From Sulfurimonas sp. (GTDB taxonomy: Bacteria > Campylobacterota > Campylobacteria > Campylobacterales > Sulfurimonadaceae), in assembly GCA_027013295.1 (NCBI GenBank), contig JALUXP010000072.1, forward strand, positions 1 through 34,266: a stretch of 34,266 nt of DNA, read 5' to 3'. This document shows positions 17,193 through 25,872 of the stretch, piece after piece. Within the stretch, counting starts at the first letter, position 1; each line of letters begins with the position of its first letter. The position numbers and the translations under genes are program-made. The notes under the pieces are model-generated. The model was given only the letters and a program-made list of their open reading frames with translations, was not told the origin of the DNA and did no database searches.

Positions 17193-18723
17193 TAGTAATG
17201 GATTTTTAAATTTTATAGAAGAAACAGAACACTCGAAAGAAAAGAACTCTGAAGTTTATAAAATTTTAATAGTAGATGATGAACCCTCTGTCCATGAGGT
17301 GACAAATCTAGTCTTAGCACCTATGAGTTTTCAGGGCAAAGAGTTAGAACTCTATCATGCATATAGTGCGATAGAGGGTGAAGAGATACTAAAAGAGCAT
17401 CCAGATATGGCTGTTTTATTGCTTGATGTTGTGATGGAGACAGATAATGCTGGATTAGATCTTGTAAAGATAATCCGTGACGATTTGGACAATAGTCTCT
17501 TACGCATTATACTAAGAACAGGGCAACCAGGACATGCACCAGAGGAAGATGTGATCGTAAATTATGATATTAACGATTATAGAAACAAGCTAGAATTAAC
17601 AACATCAAAACTTTTTTCAAGTATGATTACAGCCTTGCGTTCCTATTCTGACCTTGTAAAGATTCAGAAAAATAAGGTAGGGCTTGAAAAGGTTTTGGCT
17701 TCCACCTCCTCTATCATAGATATGCACTCTATCGATAAGTTTTTTGCCGCTTTACTTGGGCAGGTACTTACCCTTATCCATGATGAAACATCAAACTCAT
17801 GTTCAAGCATGTTGAGTATCTATATCTCTTTTCATCAAGATGAAAAACCTATCTTTAACACTGGAACAGGCATCTTTAGTGATGCAGATACACGCCAAGA
17901 GAAGGTAAGGGAAAAATATGGGGAGAGAGTCTTTGATGCTCTAAGAGAGCAACAGCATATTAAAACAGATGACTACTTTATCTTTTATCATAAAAATAAT
18001 CTTGGCAATGAGATGTTGATTATTTTTGATGGAAAGACATGTGACATTGGTATAGAAGATGACCTACTCAATATTTTTGTAAAAAATATTGCCATAACTT
18101 TTGATAATTTACTCATGAGTAATGACATCAAAGAGAGCCAAAAAGATACAATTTTTATGTTGAGTGAGTTAGCTGAACAGCGTTCACATGAAACAGGCAA
18201 ACATGTAAAAAGAGTCGCTTATTTTGCAAAAGAGATTGCCGAGGAGCTTGGACTCAGTGAACTTGAGGTGGAAGAGGTCTTTACCACAGCCCCTATGCAT
18301 GATATTGGCAAAATTTCCATAAGTGACACGATACTTAAAAAGCCAGGGCTTTTAAGTGTAGATGAATTTGAAGTTATGAAGTCTCATGCTAAAAAAGGGT
18401 ATGATTTGCTTGTCAATTCAGAGAAGAGACTGATGCGAGTAGCTTCTGTTGTAGCGTTGCAACATCATGAGCATTTTGATGGTGCTGGTTATCCTCAAGG
18501 TCTTCAAGGCGATGAGATACATATCTACGCAAGGATTACAGGAGTTTGTGATGTCTTTGATGCTTTAAGTACGCAACGCATCTACAAAGAAGCTTGGCCT
18601 CTTGAGAAGGTATTTGATTATATAGAAAAAGAGAAATCAAAACAGTTTGATCCAGTGATTGTTCAAGCATTTTTCGCACGCAAAGAGAAGATTTTAAAAT
18701 TAGTAGAGGAGCATAAAGATTAG
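17185..18723 (+). CDS. Response regulator with DUF3369 and HD-GYP domain (c-di-GMP phosphodiesterase)
   Basis: 512 aa. Receiver domain about 27-150 with ILIVDDEP and phospho-acceptor Asp81 in LLLDVVME. The middle region (about 170-310) matches the DUF3369 linker seen in similar regulators. The C-terminal HD-GYP domain has the metal pair HDIGK (His372) and intact HHEHFDGAGYPQGL (about 427-440), so hydrolysis of c-di-GMP is expected. The receiver end has ILRTGQPGHAPE and no typical KP pair, as in DUF3369 proteins. The partner kinase overlaps it upstream; rdgB follows with no gap. Confidence 0.88.
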   Translation: MFDSNGFLNFIEETEHSKEKNSEVYKILIVDDEPSVHEVTNLVLAPMSFQGKELELYHAYSAIEGEEILKEHPDMAVLLLDVVMETDNAGLDLVKIIRDDLDNSLLRIILRTGQPGHAPEEDVIVNYDINDYRNKLELTTSKLFSSMITALRSYSDLVKIQKNKVGLEKVLASTSSIIDMHSIDKFFAALLGQVLTLIHDETSNSCSSMLSIYISFHQDEKPIFNTGTGIFSDADTRQEKVREKYGERVFDALREQQHIKTDDYFIFYHKNNLGNEMLIIFDGKTCDIGIEDDLLNIFVKNIAITFDNLLMSNDIKESQKDTIFMLSELAEQRSHETGKHVKRVAYFAKEIAEELGLSELEVEEVFTTAPMHDIGKISISDTILKKPGLLSVDEFEVMKSHAKKGYDLLVNSEKRLMRVASVVALQHHEHFDGAGYPQGLQGDEIHIYARITGVCDVFDALSTQRIYKEAWPLEKVFDYIEKEKSKQFDPVIVQAFFARKEKILKLVEEHKD

Positions 18724-19314
18724 ATGAAATTAGTTTTAGCAACATCCAACAAGGGTAAAGTAAGAGAGATAAAAGAACTGTGCAGTGAATATGAAGTGAT
18801 ACCTTATGGTGAACTCATCAAAGAGTTTGAAATAGTTGAAGATGGGGATAGTTTTAAGGAAAATGCACTCATCAAAGCTAGAGCAGTGTTTAAGGCACTT
18901 GGGAACAAAGATGTGATAGTTATTGCGGATGATAGTGGCATCAGTGTAGATGCACTTGATGGAGATCCTGGTATCTATAGTGCGAGGTATGGTGGCATCA
19001 ATGCAGATGACAAAGATAACTTAAATAAGCTGATGCAAAATATCAAAGAGAGTGGAGTAAGTAGTTCCCCTGCATACTATACAGCAGCTATTGCCATAGT
19101 AACAAAAAATTCTGAACAATCTGTCCATGGTTGGATGTATGGTACAGCTCTTTGTGAAGCAAGAGGTGAGGGTGGTTTTGGTTATGACCCTATGTTTATT
19201 CCATTGGGTTTTGATAAGACTTTGGGTGAATTAGATGCTGGAGTGAAAAAAGAGCTTTCGCATCGTTCAAAAGCACTTGATTTAGCATTAAAAATTATTA
19301 AAAGTATCAAATGA
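18724..19314 (+). CDS. rdgB: Non-canonical purine NTP pyrophosphatase (XTP/dITP diphosphatase)
   Basis: 196 aa, usual Ham1/RdgB length. The N-terminal [12 protein letters not shown] binds nucleotide, [26 protein letters not shown] is the catalytic core, and [11 protein letters not shown] and LSHRSKAL complete the family pattern. It removes XTP, ITP and dITP from the nucleotide pool. The ATG follows directly after the regulator's TAG, so it is likely read through from the kinase operon. A hairpin at 19317-19336 follows the stop. Confidence 0.95.
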   Translation: MKLVLATSNKGKVREIKELCSEYEVIPYGELIKEFEIVEDGDSFKENALIKARAVFKALGNKDVIVIADDSGISVDALDGDPGIYSARYGGINADDKDNLNKLMQNIKESGVSSSPAYYTAAIAIVTKNSEQSVHGWMYGTALCEARGEGGFGYDPMFIPLGFDKTLGELDAGVKKELSHRSKALDLALKIIKSIK

Positions 19315-19316
19315 TA

Positions 19317-19336
19317 AAATCCCATCCATGGGATTT
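19317..19336. terminator. Bidirectional hairpin between rdgB and the 30-codon gene
   Basis: AAATCCCA (19317-19324) pairs with TGGGATTT (19329-19336). Read on the minus strand the stem runs into TTTTATC, so it ends the small gene's transcript better than that of rdgB. Confidence 0.55.
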
Positions 19337-19371
19337 GTAGCCTAAGAAAATTCCTTTTTTTGGCTTTAAAT

Positions 19372-19464
19372 CTATAAAAACTTTTTACTGAGCTCATAAA
19401 ACGAGTATTCTAATCTATCTAAAATACTTTGTAAACGAGCATTGTATCTGTTTAAAGTTTGCAT
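19372..19464 (-). CDS. Small 30-aa protein of unknown function with consensus Shine-Dalgarno
   Basis: ATG at 19464 to TAG at 19372, 30 residues beginning MQTLNRYNARL and ending YELSKKFL. The sequence AAAGGAGG (19476-19469) lies four bases before the ATG and is the strongest ribosome binding site in the window, which argues that the frame is translated. The peptide is charged and can be drawn as one amphipathic helix (Leu/Ile/Tyr/Phe on one side, Arg/Asp/Glu/Lys on the other); it has no signal or membrane segment. A sigma-54-type element lies 85 bp upstream and a terminator hairpin 36 bp downstream. No homologue is recognised. A regulatory RNA that happens to carry an ORF is the alternative. 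Confidence 0.6.
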   Translation of the reverse strand: MQTLNRYNARLQSILDRLEYSFYELSKKFL

Positions 19465-19498
19465 GATGCCTCCTTTAACTTTCTAACAAAAATTTATC

Positions 19499-19534
19499 GA
19501 AGAACTAGCGGAATAAACTAAAGATAGGTTCTTC
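19499..19534 (-). other. 5' leader hairpin of the 30-codon gene
   Basis: GAAGAAC (19499-19505) and GTTCTTC (19528-19534) pair over 7 bp, extendable by two pairs past one bulged base. It lies between the sigma-54-type element and the Shine-Dalgarno. Confidence 0.4.
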
Positions 19535-19548
19535 TTATGAAGTCTATT

Positions 19549-19564
19549 AGCAAAAAACATTCCA
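19549..19564 (-). promoter_or_regulatory. Sigma-54 (RpoN) type -24/-12 promoter for the 30-codon gene
   Basis: The minus strand reads TGGAATGTTTTTTGCT. Against the known consensus TGGCACGNNNNTTGCW it differs only at two central positions and keeps GG-N10-GC exactly. The start of transcription would be near 19538, giving a leader of about 74 nt. No enhancer site was identified. Confidence 0.5.
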
Positions 19565-19587
19565 TTTCATTATTTATGGAGAGGCAC

Positions 19588-20358
19588 TTAATGAAAGATG
19601 ATCAGAAGAGTTATCCCAAAAACAATTCTATAGATACCAAAACCCACAAAGGTAAATTTATCTAAAAATGCCATAAAAAGTTTGATGGTAAGGTAAGCAA
19701 CTATAAATGAGATGATGAAACCTATGCCTAAAGTGAGGAGATTTTCACTGCTAAACTCTTTGTAGTGTTTGAGTATGTCATATCCAGTAACAGCACTCAT
19801 CACAGGAAATGCGAGGAGGAAACTAAACTCTGCACTCGCTTTTCTGCTTAACCCTACAAGAAGTGCACCTATGATGGTAGAACCAGCTCGGCTTGTTCCT
19901 GGAATGAGAGCAAAGATTTGTGCAAAACCTATCCAACTTGCTTGTTTGTAGCTAACTTGTTCTATATCATCAAGCAAAGTTGCCTCATGGGGGATAAAAA
20001 ATTTCTCAACTATCAAAAATACTACACCACCAATGATGAACATTGTAGCAACCACTTCGATGCTAAAGAGCTCTTTGATCTGATGGGAAAAGAGATACCC
20101 AACAGTCCCAATGGGTAAAAATGCGATAAAAACTTTTGTCCAAAGATCTATTTTTTTGAGAGTAAATTTATCTCGATAATTAAAAAAGACTGCTAAAATC
20201 GCTGCAAACTGGATAATGACCTCAAAAGCTTTGGTAATACTTGTTTGGTCTATGCCTAAAAATTTACTAGCAACTATCAAATGTCCAGTTGAAGATATGG
20301 GCAAAAACTCCGTAAATCCTTCAATGATGCCGAGTATGATAGAATCAAATATTCCCAT
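19588..20358 (-). CDS. uppP: Undecaprenyl-diphosphate phosphatase (UppP/BacA)
   Basis: 256 aa, polytopic inner-membrane protein. Conserved region 1 [17 protein letters not shown] (about 13-29) and region 2 [31 protein letters not shown] (key Arg and Ser in PGTSRAG) are both intact. It turns undecaprenyl pyrophosphate into the monophosphate so that the lipid carrier for peptidoglycan and other wall polymers can be reused. It is divergent from the CheY-like gene and has the 30-codon gene downstream on the same strand, 123 bp away. Confidence 0.95.
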   Translation of the reverse strand: MGIFDSIILGIIEGFTEFLPISSTGHLIVASKFLGIDQTSITKAFEVIIQFAAILAVFFNYRDKFTLKKIDLWTKVFIAFLPIGTVGYLFSHQIKELFSIEVVATMFIIGGVVFLIVEKFFIPHEATLLDDIEQVSYKQASWIGFAQIFALIPGTSRAGSTIIGALLVGLSRKASAEFSFLLAFPVMSAVTGYDILKHYKEFSSENLLTLGIGFIISFIVAYLTIKLFMAFLDKFTFVGFGIYRIVFGITLLIIFH

Positions 20359-20450
20359 ATCTTTCCTTTATTTTTTTTTGTTTAATATTTATTTTGGTTG
20401 CTTATGTTAGAATTGTGCTAGAAATTTTAGCATAAAAAAGAGAGTGTATA

Positions 20451-20849
20451 ATGAATGTACTTATTGTAGATGATAGTAAAATAGTAAGGAGAGTGTTGAC
20501 AAATACTGTCAAAAGATTTTTCGTAGAACCATCATGGCCTGAGGGATGCACTATTTATGAAGCAGAAGATGGACTTGTGGCTATGGATATGATGAAAAAA
20601 CATCAAATTAATATTATGCTTCTTGATTGGAATATGCCAAATATGACTGGTGAAGAAGTGGTTGGTGCAGTTCGGGCCAATAAAGAGTGGCATAAAACAC
20701 GCATCATTATGGCAACAACTGAAGGTGGCAAAGATAGTGTCCTTAAAATGATAAAAAAAGGGGCAAATGGTTATATGGTAAAACCTTTTCAAGAAGAAGC
20801 CATCTTTAAAACACTTGAAAATGTCACTGCAAGAATGCCAAAAAGCTAG
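20451..20849 (+). CDS. Stand-alone CheY-like receiver protein
   Basis: 132 aa, a single receiver domain. Acidic pocket VDDSK at 6-10, phospho-acceptor Asp59 in LLDWNMPNMTG, the switch Thr in MATTEGG and Lys in MVKPFQ. No output domain follows, so it acts by protein contact as CheY does, or as a phosphate relay. It carries an insert with PSWPEG (about 27-32) between the first helix and second strand, unlike classical CheY. The partner is not visible; it has a promoter-like TAGAAT at 20408 and is followed by kdsA behind its own promoter. Confidence 0.87.
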   Translation: MNVLIVDDSKIVRRVLTNTVKRFFVEPSWPEGCTIYEAEDGLVAMDMMKKHQINIMLLDWNMPNMTGEEVVGAVRANKEWHKTRIIMATTEGGKDSVLKMIKKGANGYMVKPFQEEAIFKTLENVTARMPKS

Positions 20850-20871
20850 TTTAGTTTTAAATCCATTATGA

Positions 20872-20877
20872 TATAAT
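20872..20877 (+). promoter_or_regulatory. -10 box for kdsA
   Basis: ATGATATAATCTC between the CheY-like gene and kdsA, 40 bp before the ATG at 20918, with AAAAGGA as the Shine-Dalgarno. Confidence 0.6.
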
Positions 20878-20917
20878 CTCTCTTTATTTTAAAGTAAGTC
20901 ATAAAAAGGATGTACTG

Positions 20918-21709
20918 ATGGTATTACTTGCAGGACCGTGTGTCATTGAAAGTGAAGAAAATATTTTAAAAATAGCTGAGGCACTTATGCCTTACCATGA
21001 AGATGAGTCGATAGATTTTTATTTTAAAGCTAGTTTTGACAAAGCAAATCGTACTTCTTTAGAAAGCTTTCGTGGGCTTGGCATCGATGAGGGTTTACGC
21101 ATCTTGCAAAAAGTGAAAGATGAGTTTGGTTATAAGATCGTTACTGATGTACATGAGTCAACACAAGTTGCTCAAGTAGCAGAGGTTGTAGATATGCTTC
21201 AAATTCCTGCTTTTTTATGTAGACAAACTGACCTCCTTGTTGCTTGTGCAAAAACAGAATGTAAGATAAACATCAAAAAAGGGCAGTTCCTTGGTGGCGA
21301 TGCTATGCTCTATCCAGTTTTAAAAGTTTTACAAACTCGTGGTTGCAACGAAGCTACTTATGAAAACTCTGCTAAATATGGAGTCTATCTTTGTGAGAGA
21401 GGAAACTCTTTTGGGTATGGAAATATGGTAGTAGATATGCGTAACCTAGTGACTATGAGAGAGTTCGCACCAGTGATCTTTGATGCTACGCATTCAGTGC
21501 AGATGCCAACTGCAAAAGATGGGAAAACAGGTGGCGATAGTTCGATGGTACCATATCTTGCAAGTGGTGCAGCAGCAGTGGGAGTAGATGGTTTCTTTAT
21601 GGAGACACACTTTGACCCAAGCATTGCACTTAGTGATGGTCCAAACATGGTTAAATTAGAAGACTTAGAAAAATTAATACAAAAATTGAAGAGAATTAGA
21701 GAAATCTAA
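20918..21709 (+). CDS. kdsA: 3-deoxy-D-manno-octulosonate-8-phosphate synthase
   Basis: 263 aa. The start [10 protein letters not shown] and the segments [27 protein letters not shown] and [10 protein letters not shown] are KdsA landmarks. It condenses phosphoenolpyruvate with arabinose 5-phosphate for the Kdo sugar of lipopolysaccharide. Cys8 in GPCVIE is the metal ligand of the metal-dependent class (E. coli has Asn at this place), so this is expected to be the metal-requiring type. It leads kdsA-ribH-nusB; repeat element B separates it from ribH. Confidence 0.96.
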   Translation: MVLLAGPCVIESEENILKIAEALMPYHEDESIDFYFKASFDKANRTSLESFRGLGIDEGLRILQKVKDEFGYKIVTDVHESTQVAQVAEVVDMLQIPAFLCRQTDLLVACAKTECKINIKKGQFLGGDAMLYPVLKVLQTRGCNEATYENSAKYGVYLCERGNSFGYGNMVVDMRNLVTMREFAPVIFDATHSVQMPTAKDGKTGGDSSMVPYLASGAAAVGVDGFFMETHFDPSIALSDGPNMVKLEDLEKLIQKLKRIREI

Positions 21710-21715
21710 TTCTCT
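21690..21715 (+). terminator. Hairpin over the kdsA stop codon
   Basis: AGAGAATTAGA pairs with TCTAATTCTCT over 11 bp around a GAAA loop; the kdsA TAA lies in the 3' arm. It is followed by CTTTAG rather than a T-run, so it may stabilise the kdsA end or partly terminate before ribH. Confidence 0.4.
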
Positions 21716-21769
21716 CTTTAGTGACCTTAGCGGTCTGAGCGTAGTAAAAGAGATTAGTTCTTTTTACGG
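21716..21769 (+). repeat. Hairpin-rich intergenic repeat, copy B
   Basis: Lies between kdsA and ribH. The core 21716-21741 contains hairpin GACC-ttagc-GGTC, the same hairpin as GGCC/GGCC in copies A and C but with changed, still pairing bases. It is followed by a second hairpin (GTAAAAGA with TCTTTTTAC, one bulge) around GATTAGT. The kdsA terminal hairpin stands directly before it. Confidence 0.55.
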
Positions 21770-21800
21770 ATAAATTAAATACAAACAGGAGATATAGTTT

Positions 21801-22265
21801 ATGAAGGTAGTAGAAGGTAGATTAAAAGTAATAAATGGAAAAAAAATTGCGATAGTAAGTACACGATGGAACCATTTCATAGTAGATAGACTTGTTGAGG
21901 GTGCCCAAGATGCATTTAAAAGACATGGTGGTAATGAAGATGAACTAACTCATGTACTTATCCCAGGAGCGTTTGAACTGCCTATGGTGATTGACCAGCT
22001 TTTAGATAGTGGAAAATATGATGCTATTTGTGCATTGGGTGCTGTTATCCGTGGAGCTACACCTCATTTTGACTATGTATCTGCTGAAGCAACTAAAGGC
22101 ATTGCATCTATGAGCCTGAAGTACCAAAAACCAGTTTCTTTTGGACTTTTAACAACTGACTCTATCGAGCAAGCAATAGAGCGTGCTGGAACAAAAGCAG
22201 GAAACAAAGGTTTTGAAGCGATGACAACAGTTATCGAGATGCTTGACCTTTATGAGAGTATCTGA
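21801..22265 (+). CDS. ribH: 6,7-dimethyl-8-ribityllumazine synthase
   Basis: 154 aa, the normal size. Family motifs: [46 protein letters not shown] with the catalytic His, and [24 protein letters not shown]. It forms the lumazine precursor of riboflavin and assembles as an icosahedral or pentameric shell in the family. Shine-Dalgarno AGGAG lies eight bases before the ATG. Its TGA shares one base with the nusB ATG (TGATG), so the two are translationally coupled. Confidence 0.97.
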   Translation: MKVVEGRLKVINGKKIAIVSTRWNHFIVDRLVEGAQDAFKRHGGNEDELTHVLIPGAFELPMVIDQLLDSGKYDAICALGAVIRGATPHFDYVSAEATKGIASMSLKYQKPVSFGLLTTDSIEQAIERAGTKAGNKGFEAMTTVIEMLDLYESI

Positions 22266-22663
22266 TGGCAACTAGACATCATGCAAGAATGGCAGTAGTT
22301 TCACTACTATATGCTTACGACTTAGGCAATGGAAATACATCTGAGCATACAGGTGAAATCCTAGAAGAAAAGAAAATCCGTAATAAACAAAAAGACTTTG
22401 CACTAGAATTGTATACTGGTGTGATGGAGAATATAGAATCTTGTGACAAGGCTATCATAGAGCATCTTAAAGATTGGGATTTTGAGAGACTTGGGAGCAT
22501 TGAGCGTGCTACACTTCGACTTGCTGCGTATGAGATTCTTTTTGGAGAGCTTGACTCTGCAGTGGTCATCAACGAAGCCGTTGAGATCACTAAAGCTTTT
22601 GGAACTGAGCAAAGTCCTAAGTTTATCAATGGTGTATTAGACGCAATAAGCAAGGACAAGTAA
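22265..22663 (+). CDS. nusB: Transcription antitermination factor NusB
   Basis: 132 aa, all-helical NusB. HHARMAVVSLLYAYD at the start, GSIERATLRLAAYEILF in the middle and VINEAVEITKAFGTEQSPKFINGVLDAI at the end are the family signatures. With NusE (S10) it binds boxA of rRNA leaders and prevents early termination. Order kdsA-ribH-nusB is shared with Campylobacter and Helicobacter; there pyrF often follows, while here a Fic gene starts nine bases after the stop. Confidence 0.96.
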   Translation: MATRHHARMAVVSLLYAYDLGNGNTSEHTGEILEEKKIRNKQKDFALELYTGVMENIESCDKAIIEHLKDWDFERLGSIERATLRLAAYEILFGELDSAVVINEAVEITKAFGTEQSPKFINGVLDAISKDK

Positions 22664-22672
22664 AGTAATAAA

Positions 22673-23467
22673 ATGGATAATCTATATGCAGGCATGACTA
22701 AAACAGCTGTTAAAACTTTAAAAGACGAGTTAAAGATACAGTGGACCTATACTTCTAATGCGATAGAAGGCAATACTATCTCTTTAGGAGATACTGCGTT
22801 TATAATAGAACAAGGTTTGACTGTAAAAGGTAAGTCAATACGAGAACATAATGAGGTTCTTGGACATAGTCGAGCTATAGATATAATCTATAAATTTTTA
22901 GATAAAGATACTCTTACAAAAGAAGATATATTTGAACTTCACACCGCGGTGCAGACAAATATTGTTATAGATAGTGAGTGTCCCATTGGTGATTACAAAG
23001 TTGTTGAAAATGGACGCTATGTTTTACTTGAAGATAATACAAGAAAATACTACCCATATCCAAATCCTTCAGATATAAAGCATCTGATGAATATATGGTT
23101 TAATGAATTTGAAAAAATACTAAAAGAAGATATAAGTTTAGAAGAGAGTATAAAAAAATATACAAGATGCCATATAGGTTTTACTTCAATTCATCCATTT
23201 TTTGATGGAAATGGTAGATTGGCGAGATTGATATCAAATATTTATATGCTTAAAAATGGCTATCTACCTATAATAATCAGCAATGAAAATAGAGATGTTT
23301 ATATAAAGCTTCTCTCTACATATAATTTAAAATCAACTCCTTTAGATAAAAACTCAAAAAAAATTATAGAAGAAAATGAAGAATTTGAAGCTCTTTATGA
23401 ATTTTTCAAACAAGAGTACCAAAACTCTCAAACACTCTTAGATGAGATAAAGGGGAAAAATATATGA
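22673..23467 (+). CDS. Fic-domain protein, self-inhibited (class II) AMPylase type
   Basis: 264 aa. The catalytic motif HPFFDGNGRLAR starts at His174 and fits the active HxFx(D/E)GNGRxxR consensus. Near the N-terminus TSNAIEGN (residues 27-34) fits the (S/T)xxxE(G/N) inhibitory helix, whose Glu blocks ATP until relieved, so the enzyme carries its own brake and no separate antitoxin is needed. It should transfer AMP to a hydroxyl side chain of a target protein; the target is unknown. It starts nine bases after nusB and overlaps the cytochrome gene by four bases (ATGA), an odd place for such a gene. Confidence 0.88.
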   Translation: MDNLYAGMTKTAVKTLKDELKIQWTYTSNAIEGNTISLGDTAFIIEQGLTVKGKSIREHNEVLGHSRAIDIIYKFLDKDTLTKEDIFELHTAVQTNIVIDSECPIGDYKVVENGRYVLLEDNTRKYYPYPNPSDIKHLMNIWFNEFEKILKEDISLEESIKKYTRCHIGFTSIHPFFDGNGRLARLISNIYMLKNGYLPIIISNENRDVYIKLLSTYNLKSTPLDKNSKKIIEENEEFEALYEFFKQEYQNSQTLLDEIKGKNI

Positions 23468-25872
23468 AGCAAATGATTTTAATAGTAGCTTTATTTTTCA
23501 GTTCTTTGCTCTTTAGTGCAAATGAGTGTATAGTTTGCCATAAGGGCATCGAGGATATCCGAGACCCTAACTCAGGTATGATGAAAGCTATCCTCAAAGT
23601 TGCCGATAAAGCTGGACATAAAGGTAATGACTGCATCGTTTGTCATGGTGGAAATCCTTACAACAAAAGTGTTGAGTATGCACATAAGGGAACAGTTACA
23701 TACTTTAAAACACATGAGGGTCCAAAGACATATTACCCAGCACCTGCCTCTTCTTGGATAAATGAAAACACTTGTGGGATGTGTCATAAAAAACAAGTTA
23801 AAGCACAGATGAATTCACTGATGATGACTGAACAAGGGAAGATTCAAGGTGCTTTATGGAGTTTTGGTGGCAAAGAGGGATATCAGCACATAAACGGTAA
23901 CTACAAAACAAGAAACCCTGAAGATATTAGCACTCGCTTAGGGAGCCAAGCATATAAAGAGTATATGCAAAAACTCTCCAAACTCGAACCCCAAGTTTTC
24001 CCAAATGAGATGAAAGAACTCCCACCTGCACCAACTGCAGAGGAGGTTGAGAAAGACCCATCTTTAGCAGTCTACACATATCTGCGTCAAGAGTGTTTGC
24101 GTTGTCATACTGGAAGTAAAGGTCGCTTTCGCCGAGGTGATTTTAGAGGGATAGGCTGTGCATCATGTCATGTGCCTTACTCAAATGCTGGACTTTATGA
24201 GGGCAAAGATAAACGCATCAAAAAAGATGAAGCTGGTCACATGCTTGTCCACTCTATCCAGAGTTCACGCAAAGTAAAAGTTGGCGTTCATGGTGTGCAT
24301 TATTCTGGTGTGCCGACTGAGACTTGCTCAACTTGTCATAACCGTGGAAAACGCATCGGAGTATCTTACCAAGGTCTTATGGAGACAGCATATAAAGCTA
24401 CCTACGATGAAGATGGAAATGCTCAACCCAAGCTCCATACTAAACGCTACATCCATATGCAAGCTGATGTCCACTTCAAAAAAGGGATGATGTGTCAAGA
24501 CTGTCATACCTCAAACGATATGCACGGGGATGGCTTCTTAAGTGGTGCGAACTTAGGTGCAGTTGAGATAGAGTGTCAAGATTGTCATGGTACTACTAAA
24601 AAATACCCATGGGAATTGCCACTTGGGTATTCTGATGAGTTTAAAACAACACCAAAAACTGGTAAAGCTCGTGGAGTCACTCAAGACTTAGCAAAGTATT
24701 TGCAACAAGGTTTTGTGCCAAAAGACAAAGAGGATGGTTATATCATCATGGCAAGAGGGAATCCTCTTCCAAAAGCTGTCAAAAAAGGCAATAAAATCCT
24801 TATGCATCTAGCAAGTGGTAAAGATATAGAACTCAAGCCTCTAAAACTTTTAAAAGAGCAAGAGAAACTCTCTAAAAAAGCATTAGTTGCGATGGACAGC
24901 ATCACTGCCCATAATGATAAGATGGAGTGTTATACCTGCCACGCAACATGGGCACCACAATGTTATGGCTGTCATGTCAAGATAGACTACAGCGAGGGTA
25001 AGCAAAATGTTGACTACCTTCAGATGTCCCATGACCATGACATCCATGGGAGAACTGGTGGGATGAGAAAAGACCTCAAAAAATATCTTGTAGATGGTAA
25101 AGTGACTGAAACTCGTTCCTATCTGCGTTGGGAAAACCCAATGCTCGGTCAAAATGGAGAGGGACGCATAACGCCACTTGTTCCAGGTTGTCAAGTGACA
25201 GCTACGGTTATAGGAAAAGATGGCAAAGCTTTACTTCAAAACCATATATTTAAAGTACAAAATGTTGAAGGTGCTGGCAAGGAGGGACAAAATGCTATAG
25301 ATATGTCACCTATTCAGCCACATACTATCCAAAAAGAAGCAAGAAGTTGTGAGTCATGTCATGCAAGTAAAAAAGCTTTAGGTTTTGGCATTGATGGTAC
25401 TTTTGATCCAAGTCACAATACTATAGTAGATATTATGACTGCAGATGGGAAGATACTCCCTAAACAAGTAGATGAGCAGATTCCAGCTATTGCCAATCTC
25501 AAACATGATTACTCTAAAATATTGGATGAAAACGGTACACAGCTCATGACAGTTGGAAGTCACTTTAAACTTTCAGCCCCTCTAAATAAAGCCCAAAGAG
25601 ATAAAATAGACCGTCGTGGTATCTGTCTTTCTTGTCATCAAAGCATCCCTGAGGGAAGTTTAGCAGTATCGGCTATGACTCATATTGCAGAGATGGTTGA
25701 ACTTGATATAGATACCAAGTCACACGCCTCAATACTCAACAAAATACTACATATTGGAGCATGGGCTCAGATAGTTGGGGTAATTTTTGTTAGCTTATTA
25801 GTCATCTTCTTAGTGTATTATAAATTTATAAAAAAACCACCGGTAAATCCGAGAAATGAAGGTTGGAAATAG
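23464..25872 (+). CDS. Dodecaheme cytochrome c with C-terminal membrane anchor
   Basis: 802 aa. A signal peptide (MKQMILIVALFFSSLLFSA) is followed at once by heme sites. I count twelve CxxCH motifs, with first Cys at about residues 22, 57, 104, 211, 232, 288, 344, 371, 489, 500, 629 and 721. A single hydrophobic helix at about 757-782 with a basic, cytoplasmic tail anchors the periplasmic part. Many extra His residues could serve as distal ligands. It presumably moves electrons between the quinone pool and a periplasmic partner; substrate and direction are unknown. It lies directly before mqnC (17-bp overlap). Confidence 0.88.
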   Translation: MKQMILIVALFFSSLLFSANECIVCHKGIEDIRDPNSGMMKAILKVADKAGHKGNDCIVCHGGNPYNKSVEYAHKGTVTYFKTHEGPKTYYPAPASSWINENTCGMCHKKQVKAQMNSLMMTEQGKIQGALWSFGGKEGYQHINGNYKTRNPEDISTRLGSQAYKEYMQKLSKLEPQVFPNEMKELPPAPTAEEVEKDPSLAVYTYLRQECLRCHTGSKGRFRRGDFRGIGCASCHVPYSNAGLYEGKDKRIKKDEAGHMLVHSIQSSRKVKVGVHGVHYSGVPTETCSTCHNRGKRIGVSYQGLMETAYKATYDEDGNAQPKLHTKRYIHMQADVHFKKGMMCQDCHTSNDMHGDGFLSGANLGAVEIECQDCHGTTKKYPWELPLGYSDEFKTTPKTGKARGVTQDLAKYLQQGFVPKDKEDGYIIMARGNPLPKAVKKGNKILMHLASGKDIELKPLKLLKEQEKLSKKALVAMDSITAHNDKMECYTCHATWAPQCYGCHVKIDYSEGKQNVDYLQMSHDHDIHGRTGGMRKDLKKYLVDGKVTETRSYLRWENPMLGQNGEGRITPLVPGCQVTATVIGKDGKALLQNHIFKVQNVEGAGKEGQNAIDMSPIQPHTIQKEARSCESCHASKKALGFGIDGTFDPSHNTIVDIMTADGKILPKQVDEQIPAIANLKHDYSKILDENGTQLMTVGSHFKLSAPLNKAQRDKIDRRGICLSCHQSIPEGSLAVSAMTHIAEMVELDIDTKSHASILNKILHIGAWAQIVGVIFVSLLVIFLVYYKFIKKPPVNPRNEGWK

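Noticed and set aside
22315-22695. 126-codon antisense frame over nusB and the start of the Fic gene
   Set aside because: Ser/Leu-rich shadow without domain or start signal.
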